Position numbers and translations under genes: made by a program. A DNA stretch of 64,000 nt from Clostridiales bacterium. GTDB taxonomy: Bacteria; Bacillota; Clostridia; Christensenellales; Pumilibacteraceae. Below, one piece after another: positions 27,978-36,900 of this stretch. Numbering within the stretch: the stretch's first letter is position 1; each line of letters opens with the position of its first letter. The notes below the pieces were generated by a model. That model searched no databases. It saw only the letters and a list, made by a program, of their open reading frames with translations, and was not told the DNA's origin. The stretch is taken from the NCBI GenBank assembly GCA_022511445.1, contig JAFLVE010000011.1, positions 1 to 64,000 of the forward strand, written 5' to 3'.

Positions 27978-29072
27978 GTGACGGAAAAAGGCAGAAACAA
28001 AAGTGCGGTTATAACGCTTATAATAGGTCTTGCGCTGAATCTGGCGCTCGGCGGGGCAAAGCTTGCCGCGGGGATTATATCCGACTCGGTGTCGGTTATG
28101 TCGGACGCGTTTAACAATCTGTCCGACGCTGGCGTGTCGATGGTAACTATCGTCGCGGTGTGGTTAAGCGCGCGCGCCGCGGATCACGACCATCCGTACG
28201 GGCACGGCAGGTACGAGTATATAGCAACCTTTATACTCGGCGCGGTTATCGCCATGGTGGGCGTAGAGGTGTGCATAAGCGGGGTGCAGAGGATAATCAC
28301 ACCCGTCGACGTGGAGTTCGGCGCGGTGGTTTGGGCGGCGCTCGGCGCGTCGGTCGGGATAAAAGCGTTTATGGCGGTGTTCTATGCGGTGCGCGGAAAA
28401 AAGGTCGGCTCGGACACCATTAAGGCGGCGGCGGTCGATTCTGCGTCCGACTGCGTGGTGACCGCCGTAGTTCTTGCCTGCGCCGTTGCCGAAATGTTCA
28501 CGGGCGCGCATATCGACGGGTACGCGTCGATTGCGGTTGCGATCTTTGTTCTTGTGTTTGCGGTCAGAATACTGAAAAACACCGTAAACAGACTGCTCGG
28601 TACGCGCCCCTCCCAAAACCTAATCGAAAGTGTAAAAATGCTTATTCTGTCCGAGCAAGCGGTTGTATCATTGCACGATCTTATAATAAACGACTACGGC
28701 GAAAAGAGCAAGCTTGCCGAGGTGGACGTTGTGTTTCCCGCAAAGATGAGCTTTGTCGAAGTCCACGCGGTGTGCGACAGGATAGAGAGCGCGGCGCGCG
28801 ATACGCTCGGGGTAAAGCTGTGCATTCACGCCGACCCGTTTATCACAGACGACGAGCGGCTTAACGAGCTGAGGACAAGGATAGATGCGCTTCTTAAGCC
28901 GTTCGGTGCGAGCGCGCACGATATAGGGATAGACGACTGCAAAAAGCGTGTGGCGCTCGACGTGCTCATTTCGGGCGACGGTCAGCCTGTGGACGAGATC
29001 GCGGGGCTTATAAACGCCGAATCGGAAACCCTCCTCGGCTACGGCGCGGACGTCAATGTGGATTACATTTAA
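27978..29072 (+). CDS. Cation diffusion facilitator family transporter (start probably GTG 27978)
   Basis: SDSVSVMSDAFNNLSDAG, HDHPYGHGRYEY. Confidence 0.9.
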   Translation: MTEKGRNKSAVITLIIGLALNLALGGAKLAAGIISDSVSVMSDAFNNLSDAGVSMVTIVAVWLSARAADHDHPYGHGRYEYIATFILGAVIAMVGVEVCISGVQRIITPVDVEFGAVVWAALGASVGIKAFMAVFYAVRGKKVGSDTIKAAAVDSASDCVVTAVVLACAVAEMFTGAHIDGYASIAVAIFVLVFAVRILKNTVNRLLGTRPSQNLIESVKMLILSEQAVVSLHDLIINDYGEKSKLAEVDVVFPAKMSFVEVHAVCDRIESAARDTLGVKLCIHADPFITDDERLNELRTRIDALLKPFGASAHDIGIDDCKKRVALDVLISGDGQPVDEIAGLINAESETLLGYGADVNVDYI

Positions 29073-29073
29073 T

Positions 29074-30153
29074 ATGGCTAACGGAAAAAAGAAAAAGGTT
29101 ATAATAGGCATGTCGGGCGGGGTCGATTCCGCCGTTGCCGCATACTTGCTTAAGCGGGACGGATACGATACCGTCGGACTGTTTATGCATAATTGGGAGG
29201 AGGAAGGCTGTCCGTCTACCGACGATTGGCGGGACGTCGAGCGCGTGTGCGCCGCGATTGGAATCGATTGCTATTCGGTCAACTTCGCCAAGGAATATGC
29301 GGACGGCGTGTTCGAGTATTTTTTGAAGGAGTATAAAGCGTACCGCACGCCCAATCCCGACGTTTTGTGTAACCGCGTCGTTAAGTTCGGCGTTTTCCGC
29401 GACTACGCGCTCTCGCTCGGCGCGGACTTTATCGCGACGGGGCACTATTGCAAGGCGGGCATTTTCGGCAGCGCGCCCGCGCTGTTTCGCGCCGCGGACG
29501 AAAATAAGGACCAGACCTACTTTTTGAATCAAGTAAAAACCGAACAGCTCGGTGGCGTGCTGTTTCCGCTTGCCGACTTAATTAAGCCGCGCGTCAGAGA
29601 GATAGCGGCGGAGCTTAATCTGCCCGTCGCCGCAAAAAAGGACAGCACGGGGATATGCTTTATCGGCGAGCGAAAGTTTAAGCAGTTTCTTAAGCAGTAT
29701 CTCCCCGCGCAAAGCGGAGATATTGTAGATATAAACGGCAACGTCGTAGGCCGTCACGACGGGCTTATGTACTACACGCTCGGTCAGCGCCGCGGACTCG
29801 GCATAGGCGGAGTTAAGGGCGAGGCGGGCAGGTGGTTTGTTCTCGATAAGGACGTAAAAAACAACAGGCTTGTCGTCTCGTGCGGCGACGAATCGGAGCT
29901 TTATTCTTCCGCGCTCGAGGGTAGCGGGTTTAACGTTATAGGAAGTTTCGACATGCCGAGTAAACTTATCTGCACGGCTAAAACGCGTTACCGCCAGCCC
30001 GATTTTCCCGCTACGCTTTATCTTAAAAAGGACGGAGCGTTCACGCTCGAGTTTGAAACAAAGCAACGCGCAGTAACGCCCGGGCAGTACGCCGTAATAT
30101 ATGCGGGAGAGCGCTGCATCGGCGGCGGGGTGATAGAGCGCGCAATAAAATAA
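29074..30153 (+). CDS. mnmA: tRNA-specific 2-thiouridylase
   Basis: GMSGGVDSAVAAYLLK, NPDVLCNRVVKFG, CFIGERKFKQFL. Confidence 0.96.
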   Translation: MANGKKKKVIIGMSGGVDSAVAAYLLKRDGYDTVGLFMHNWEEEGCPSTDDWRDVERVCAAIGIDCYSVNFAKEYADGVFEYFLKEYKAYRTPNPDVLCNRVVKFGVFRDYALSLGADFIATGHYCKAGIFGSAPALFRAADENKDQTYFLNQVKTEQLGGVLFPLADLIKPRVREIAAELNLPVAAKKDSTGICFIGERKFKQFLKQYLPAQSGDIVDINGNVVGRHDGLMYYTLGQRRGLGIGGVKGEAGRWFVLDKDVKNNRLVVSCGDESELYSSALEGSGFNVIGSFDMPSKLICTAKTRYRQPDFPATLYLKKDGAFTLEFETKQRAVTPGQYAVIYAGERCIGGGVIERAIK

Positions 30154-30220
30154 AGTGAAAACCTTTACCGAATTGCTTTTTCGGTATATAATATATACAG
30201 ACCGATAGGAGACTTTTTTA

Positions 30221-30961
30221 ATGATTTGGGATTACTTTACCGACCCCGAATACATGCTGTACGCGATTTCGATTGTGCTTATTATCCCGGTGTTCATCTT
30301 TGGGATAGTCGCTTCCGCACGCGTTAACTCGGTGTTTAATAAGTATAACGGCATACGCGTCAGTTCGGGAATCAATGCCGAAACGTACGTAAGGAATTTT
30401 CTTATAAACAGCGGGGTAAACGGTATTCGCTTCGCCGCGGTAAGAGGCTCGCTCACCGATAACTTTAACCCCACAAACAACACCATAAGTCTGTCCGACA
30501 CCGTGCGCGGCGCGGCGACGATCGGCGCGATAGGGGTTGCGTGTCACGAGGCGGGGCATGCCGTTCAGCACGCAAAAAAATACTTCTTTTCTTCGGCGCG
30601 GCTTAAGCTTGTTCCTATCGTCAACTTTGCAAGCGGAATGATTTGGCCGATATTCATTATCGGTTACGTTTTTGGACTCGGGACAATGCACGGAGGTATA
30701 GGCAATATCTTTATATATGCCGGGCTTGCCGTAATGGGGCTCTCGTTGCTGTTTTCGCTCGTTACGCTCCCCACCGAGTTTAATGCGAGCGCAAGGGCGT
30801 ACGCCTATCTTAAAACGTGCCTGCTCCCCGAAGAGGCTGTCGGCGTAAGAAAGGTGCTTACAGCCGCCGCTATGACTTACGTCGCGTCGTTTATGATGAC
30901 CTCTTTACACTTCCTGCGATTCTTGGCGCTGTTCCTTATAAACACAAGGCGCCGCCGCTAA
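30221..30961 (+). CDS. Membrane zinc metalloprotease (YugP/Zn_protease_2 type)
   Basis: VACHEAGHAVQHAKKY; hydrophobic segments. Confidence 0.88.
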   Translation: MIWDYFTDPEYMLYAISIVLIIPVFIFGIVASARVNSVFNKYNGIRVSSGINAETYVRNFLINSGVNGIRFAAVRGSLTDNFNPTNNTISLSDTVRGAATIGAIGVACHEAGHAVQHAKKYFFSSARLKLVPIVNFASGMIWPIFIIGYVFGLGTMHGGIGNIFIYAGLAVMGLSLLFSLVTLPTEFNASARAYAYLKTCLLPEEAVGVRKVLTAAAMTYVASFMMTSLHFLRFLALFLINTRRRR

Positions 30962-30975
30962 AAACAAATAAAAGA

Positions 30976-31005
30976 AAAAATCGGGCGTATCTCGGCCCGA
31001 TTTTT
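30976..31005. terminator. Bidirectional terminator
   Basis: AAAAATCGGGC / GCCCGATTTTT. Confidence 0.8.
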
Positions 31006-31016
31006 GTTTGCGGTTT

Positions 31017-31568
31017 TTATACGGAGGAATCAATTTCCTCGATATTGTCTATCAGCCCGCCGTCGAGCGTGTACTTGTTTAGGTGCGCTACCTCGTTCGT
31101 ATCTATGAGATAAAAGAGCGGCTCCGTTTTCCAAAAGCATTCCTCTATTCTGTCGTACCCCTCGAAAAACGCGACGAGTGCGCGTTTATCCACGGTTTCT
31201 TTAAGCGACTCGCTCAGCATAGCGTACGCCGAAAACACGTCGCCGTTTTTTATAAGCGAAAACAGCCGCATTACAGGCGAGGGCTGCACCGCGGTTTCCT
31301 GACGTGAAAAGCCGTACACCGTCATGTGCCGAGGCTCGAGCGTAAGAAGATAATTGTTTTTGTCGAGTCTTATTCCGTTATATAGCTCGGCCTTGGTGTT
31401 ACGCGCGCCCTCGAGCTTTACCGTATACGGGAGAAGAGTGTGCCTAATAGGCAGCACCGTTACGTACAGCACGTCGAATTCGGAAAAGGCGAGGCTGTCC
31501 GCTCGCTCGAAAAAATCGCCGTTTATTTGGTACACGCAATCGAATTTGCTTTTAATATGCAGTTCCAT
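31017..31568 (-). CDS. Hypothetical protein (183 aa)
   Basis: Open frame between a bidirectional terminator and a divergent gene. Confidence 0.6.
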   Translation of the reverse strand: MELHIKSKFDCVYQINGDFFERADSLAFSEFDVLYVTVLPIRHTLLPYTVKLEGARNTKAELYNGIRLDKNNYLLTLEPRHMTVYGFSRQETAVQPSPVMRLFSLIKNGDVFSAYAMLSESLKETVDKRALVAFFEGYDRIEECFWKTEPLFYLIDTNEVAHLNKYTLDGGLIDNIEEIDSSV

Positions 31569-31646
31569 ACAATATATTTATGACGGGCTTTAGCTTAGTA
31601 TGTATATTATGAGCGGCAAAAGGCAATCATTGTTTCGGAGGCTAAT

Positions 31647-32213
31647 ATGAACAACAGCAATTGGACAATAGAACAAACAAAACGCCTTTTTTCGCTCTGC
31701 GACAAGGCAAAAAAATCGGGGAAAAGTCTCGGCGAGGCGTTTGCCGTTTCGGCGGCGGAGACGGGACGCTCGGTAAACTCGGTAAGAAATTATTACTACG
31801 CTCAAACAAAAATTTTCGAGCTCGTGCCCGACGTTGCGAAAAAGCTTGGCGTTACGTTATGCGAGGTAAAACGCGAGGCGTTTGTGCCGTTTAGCGGCGA
31901 CGAGGTAAAATCTCTTATCGAGCACATTCTCGTAAAAAAGGGCGAGGGCGTTTCCGTCCGCGCGGCGATAGCGGAAATATCCCCCGACCCGAAAACCGCG
32001 CTCCGCTATCAAAACAAATATCGCTCGTACCTTCGCTCGCACAGAAGCGAGGTGGAGGCCATTATGGCGGATTTAAGCAGCCGCGGCATAAAATACTTCG
32101 ACCCGTACAAAAAGTCGGGTGCGGATAACTTCGAGCGGCTTACGCGCTACCTTGCCGCTCTCGACCAGAAAAGCGTGGGTAAATTCCTTTCTATTATCGA
32201 AAAGATAACCTGA
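31647..32213 (+). CDS. RsfA-like/SANT-like DNA-binding protein
   Basis: WTIEQTKRLFSLCDKAKKSGKSLGEAFAVSAAETGRSVNSVRNYYY; SD GGAGG. Confidence 0.6.
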   Translation: MNNSNWTIEQTKRLFSLCDKAKKSGKSLGEAFAVSAAETGRSVNSVRNYYYAQTKIFELVPDVAKKLGVTLCEVKREAFVPFSGDEVKSLIEHILVKKGEGVSVRAAIAEISPDPKTALRYQNKYRSYLRSHRSEVEAIMADLSSRGIKYFDPYKKSGADNFERLTRYLAALDQKSVGKFLSIIEKIT

Positions 32214-32390
32214 TTGCTTTCGGCGTAGTTCAGAACGAAAAGAATCCGACCTTAACGCGGTCGGGTTCTTTTTGTCGTTGAGAAAAAGCGTGCGTATAAC
32301 GTTATATAACCGTTTGGATATGTCGAAATTCGCTTGCATTTTCGACGGCGGAGATATATAATATGAGTAGTAATATTTAGAGGCACTCTC

Positions 32391-33005
32391 ATGGACGGTA
32401 TTAAAAAAAGTGGGAAGCTTGATAAAAACGGAAAGACTCTCGAGGAGTTTTTGCGTTCTTACGACGTTACCGAATATTTTCGTCCGTCCGTGACGGTGGA
32501 CGCCGTTTTGTTAAGTAAAACCGCGTGCGGCGGAAAGGTGCTTTTAATTAAGCGCGGCGGGCATCCGTACATAGGCGACTGGGCGTTCCCCGGCGGGTTT
32601 GTGGAAGCGGACGAGTCGTGCGAGGAAGCGGTAGCCCGCGAGCTGTGCGAGGAGACCGGCATAACGAAGATTCCGCTGTATCAAGCGGTTACCGTTTCGA
32701 CACCCGACAGAGATCCGCGCTGGCGCAATATTACCGTTGTGTACTGCGCGCTTACGGACGAGGTTAAAGCCGTGGGCGGCGACGACGCCGACGAAGCGTG
32801 CTGGTTCGATTTTACATACGCCGATTCGGGGAAATTCGTAACGCTTGATTTTTCGGGCGACGAAAGCTTTACCGTAAAATTAAAGGTCGTGCGCGACGGG
32901 CGGGGTAAGATAGATATAAACAAAACCGAAATTGTCGAAAGCGGAAAGACGGCGTTCGACCATGCCAAAGTACTGTGCTACTTATACGAGGAGTATTTGA
33001 AATGA
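32391..33005 (+). CDS. NUDIX hydrolase
   Basis: [24 protein letters not shown] Nudix box. Confidence 0.93.
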   Translation: MDGIKKSGKLDKNGKTLEEFLRSYDVTEYFRPSVTVDAVLLSKTACGGKVLLIKRGGHPYIGDWAFPGGFVEADESCEEAVARELCEETGITKIPLYQAVTVSTPDRDPRWRNITVVYCALTDEVKAVGGDDADEACWFDFTYADSGKFVTLDFSGDESFTVKLKVVRDGRGKIDINKTEIVESGKTAFDHAKVLCYLYEEYLK

Positions 33006-33907
33006 AGATTGCCCTTGTTGCTACGGGCGGCACGATAGGAAGCCGCAAAAATCAGGACGGCATAATTAAGCTGAGCGATTCGGCTACGACGCATATAGCG
33101 TCCATTGTCGGCGCCGATTCGGTATTCGATTCTCTTACTACGCACAGCGAGAGAATGCAGTTCTCCGACCTTAACGAGCTTAGGAAAATCGTTAGGAGCG
33201 CGCTTGCGACAAACCCCGACGGCGTTATAATAACGCACGGCACCGACACGCTTGCTTCCACCTCGTCCTACCTTGCGTACGCCTTTTGCGATACCAAGGT
33301 ACCTATCGTAATGTGCTCGGCGGACCTTCCGCTGACAGAGCCCGAAAGCAACGGCTTTGCGGTGCTCAATTCCGCCAAAATCTTTCTCGAGCACGGAAAG
33401 CCCGGCGTGTACGTTGTGTACAAAAACCCCGACTGCGCGCCCGCAATTCACCATGCGGCAAGGCTGCTCCCCGCGCACCTTCACGACCACTATTATAAGT
33501 CGATAGGCGGCGATTGCGAGTTTAAAGATACAGGGCTTATGCACGGGCTCGACTTTAACCTCGTAGAGCACAAGGTGCTTTGCATAATCCCGTACGTAGG
33601 GCTCGATTACTCGGTGTTTAATCTCGACGGATATTCAGCTGTCGTTCACTCGGCGTACCATTCCGGCACGGTCAACGCGGCGCACTTTAACGCCTTTGCG
33701 GCGGCGCACCCCGATATACCCATGTTCATGACGGCGGGGCGGAAAAAGTACGACGGGCAGGTTTTTGTAAACAACGTAGTGCAGTGCCACGGCATAACGC
33801 GCCCCGCGCTTTACATGAAGGTGCTTATAGGTCTTAACAACAACATAAAGGACCTCGCCGCGTTTGTAAGGAAAAACGCCTGCGGCGAAATTGTCGAAAA
33901 ATATTAA
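33002..33907 (+). CDS. L-asparaginase-like protein (ATG overlaps upstream TGA)
   Basis: ATGGTIGS and [11 protein letters not shown]. Confidence 0.92.
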   Translation: MKIALVATGGTIGSRKNQDGIIKLSDSATTHIASIVGADSVFDSLTTHSERMQFSDLNELRKIVRSALATNPDGVIITHGTDTLASTSSYLAYAFCDTKVPIVMCSADLPLTEPESNGFAVLNSAKIFLEHGKPGVYVVYKNPDCAPAIHHAARLLPAHLHDHYYKSIGGDCEFKDTGLMHGLDFNLVEHKVLCIIPYVGLDYSVFNLDGYSAVVHSAYHSGTVNAAHFNAFAAAHPDIPMFMTAGRKKYDGQVFVNNVVQCHGITRPALYMKVLIGLNNNIKDLAAFVRKNACGEIVEKY

Positions 33908-33925
33908 GCTTTAAAAATCATAAAT

Positions 33926-33959
33926 AAAAACCCGTCGCAAATAAATGCGTCGGGTTTTT
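33926..33959. terminator. Bidirectional terminator between convergent genes
   Basis: AAAAACCCGTCGCA-AATAAA-TGCGTCGGGTTTTT. Confidence 0.85.
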
Positions 33960-33990
33960 GTTATGTGCATTTGATTTATAAGCAGTAGTA

Positions 33991-36900
33991 TTATAATCCG
34001 TACTGCCAGGGGTTGGAGGACGAGCCGGCAATCGGAAGCTCGCCGAGAAGCAGCGACATTATATCGGGGTAGGATACGTTTTTGCCTACGTCCTTTTTGT
34101 TGTTGTCGAGATACACGTCGTGGATCGTGTACGAGGTAAGACCTTTACTTTTAATCATTCTTATGCCTTCCTCGCTCGTATATTCCTGCACGTTCCTGAG
34201 CGTTGCCGTAAGGTCGATTTTCACGTTGGCGGCGGATACGCCTATCGCGCCCGTCGTTATTTGCGCCGCGGTTACATAGTTATCGAGTATGTTGTCGTCG
34301 CCGTCGTTTGCGCCTGTGAGCGATACCGTAATGTCGGATAGGGCGGTAGAGCCTGTAAGCTCCTTGAGCCCGACGGAAACGGTGTGCTTTGCGCCGTCGT
34401 AATCGTAGCCCTTGAACACCGTGGCTATCGTCGGGTTTTTGTCCGTTTCCTCCGTTGCGCTCTTTGCTACCTCGTCGATTATTACCTGCTGCATATTAAT
34501 TCCGAGTATGCTTGTGGAAAGGGGGACGAGTAAGAACAGGAAGTCGTTAAAGAAGGTCGTTAAGGTCGGATCGGCGAACATTGCGGAAAGGTCGTCGAGA
34601 GTGTAGACTCTGTACTCGCGCTTACAGTCGAAGAAGGACGTGCCGCCGATACCCCATAATCCGCCGCGCGTAACCTTTTCCCAGCTTCTTACGCCGTCTA
34701 TATAGATAAGGTCGTCGAAGAAGTAAAGCCTCGTCGTGCAATCGCCTACGGCTTGTTGCAGTACGATTTTGCAGTCATCGTAGATAAGCTCGACGAACGC
34801 CGCCGTCTTAACCTCCGGCTCGTCGTCCGTTACGGTAAGCCCCATAGCTCTGCGGTCGGATTTGGTAAGCAGCTTAACCTTTACGTTGTACTTAATGGAT
34901 ATAGAGTCGTTTATTATACCTATAAGCGAGAGCGAGAGCTTAATTCTGTCGCTCGTGCTGCCGCCGCCTATTTCGAACTCGGCAAGGTTGGCGGTGTTCA
35001 TTACGTCGAACAGAAGGTGTTTTATGTTGCCGAGGTCGGAATAGTCGACCTTTGCCTTGTATTGGTCCTTAGTGGGGATAGGGGACATCTCTACCGTGCC
35101 GCCGGCTACAAACTTAACGTCCATATCCACTCGCGCCGTCTTTGCGTCGAGGTTGGTTACCGAAACCTCGTTAAGCACGTTGCCGTCCGAGAATACTGCG
35201 ACTTTTGCGGTGCCGTCCGCGCCCGTCGTTATCTCGTTAGCAATATCCGCCCAAAGGTTGTTGTCCTCGTAGCCGAACGCAATGCCGCTGACAATGCGCT
35301 TAAACATGGACCCGTCGATAGCGGCGCCGACGTACTCCGATTCGTTATCGTCGTCTACGGAAATTCCGAACAGCTCGATTGCGTTGGCGATATGTCGTTT
35401 AACGTCGTCGAGCGAGTTTTTAAGTCCGTCGAAGCTTCCCGCGTTTGTTACAATATCCAGCGCGGACTTTACTTCGTCTAACGCCGCCGTAGCGTTATTA
35501 ATAGTGGAAGCCAAGTCGTTAAGAATAGTCTTTACTTTATCAAGCCCCACGATGTTCATGTACCCGAACACCGTCTTATCAATCGGCAAGCGGTACGGTC
35601 CGACAAGCGCCTCGACCGTCTCGTCGTCCACGCCGATTATATCCATGGCGGCGGCTACAATCTGCATTACCGACGTAAAGTCGATAGATACAAGCTCGCC
35701 GTAGCCGGTGCCGTTTTCCACGTATCCGAGGTAGGCGACGGGAGATTCGGGGTAGCGGTCGATTATGTAAAGGTCGATATCTATTACGCCCGTCGTGGAG
35801 GCGGCGGAGACCATGTCGAGCGAAATGTGCGCTTCGAGCGCTACGGAGAAGGTGCTCGATTCGTTTCCGCTTTCGTCCGTTTCTACGTGCTTTGTGAATT
35901 TGCCCTTAAGCGCGCTGTTCTCTCTTCCCGTAACCTTGATTGTGTCGGCGGGCTCTGTTTCGGTCGCGTACACGTCGTATGTGAAAGAGAACGACGGAAT
36001 GTCGAATGTTATCTCGTCCTTTTCGAGCGGGTTTACCGTCGTGAAGGTGGAAATAGCCATGTCCGCGACCTGAACGAATTCCATTACGGAAACGTACTGT
36101 CTGTCGTCGGGCGGGTAGATTGCCGTTTCCGTTGTATGCGATACTACGTCGGTCGCTTTAACGACTATGATCATTCCGAAAAGCTCGGTGGAAATTTCCG
36201 CGCCGACAAGCCGTAATTCGGTTGTCTCGTCGGTTTTAACTTCCGTAAGCAGCGGCGTTACCTTAAGCGTTATGCCCATTACCGTCGCGTGAATAACGGG
36301 GGTGCCGTCATATTCCGAAAGCTCTATCATGTCGAGCAGGGTGAGCGCCGCGCTCTTTCCGTGTAGCGCGCCGAGGTCGGTGAACAGCCCTTTGAATACG
36401 CTGTCGAAGGTGGGATTTTCCACCATTGCTTTTATGCGGTCCGCAATAAGCCCTATCTCGCTGAACGAGCTTGTGCCGTCGCCCAGCCCCAACAGGTTTT
36501 TAAGCTCCTCGGCAAGGTATGCGGGCAGGTATTTTTCGAGCACCGAGTAAATGCGCTCGATGTCGGCAGTCGTGTCGAAGGACAGGGCGATAGAGCCCGC
36601 TTCGATATAAATCACGCCGTCGACGAATGTTATCGTTACGTCCTGCGCCGCCTCCGTCGTGGAGAACAGAGTCACCGTTGCGCGGAGAGCTATTTTTTCG
36701 CCGAACGATACGGTAAGATTTTTGCAGGTAATGTCAACATAGTTGCCCGTCGACTTTTCGGTAAGCGACGCGTTGATGTCGAGCGACACAGTCTTTGCGT
36801 CGCCGTGTGTTTCTATAAGCGACAGGATAGGGGAAATAAGCTGCGAGTACGTCGCAATGCTTATACAGTTTTCTTTGGGTGATACGGACTGCCGAGCGAG

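Noticed and set aside
25636-29072. Multi-gene defence island around the SLOG-SLATT-like gene
   Set aside because: Neighbours are a small membrane protein and a CDF transporter; no nuclease, cyclase, CBASS or restriction genes nearby.
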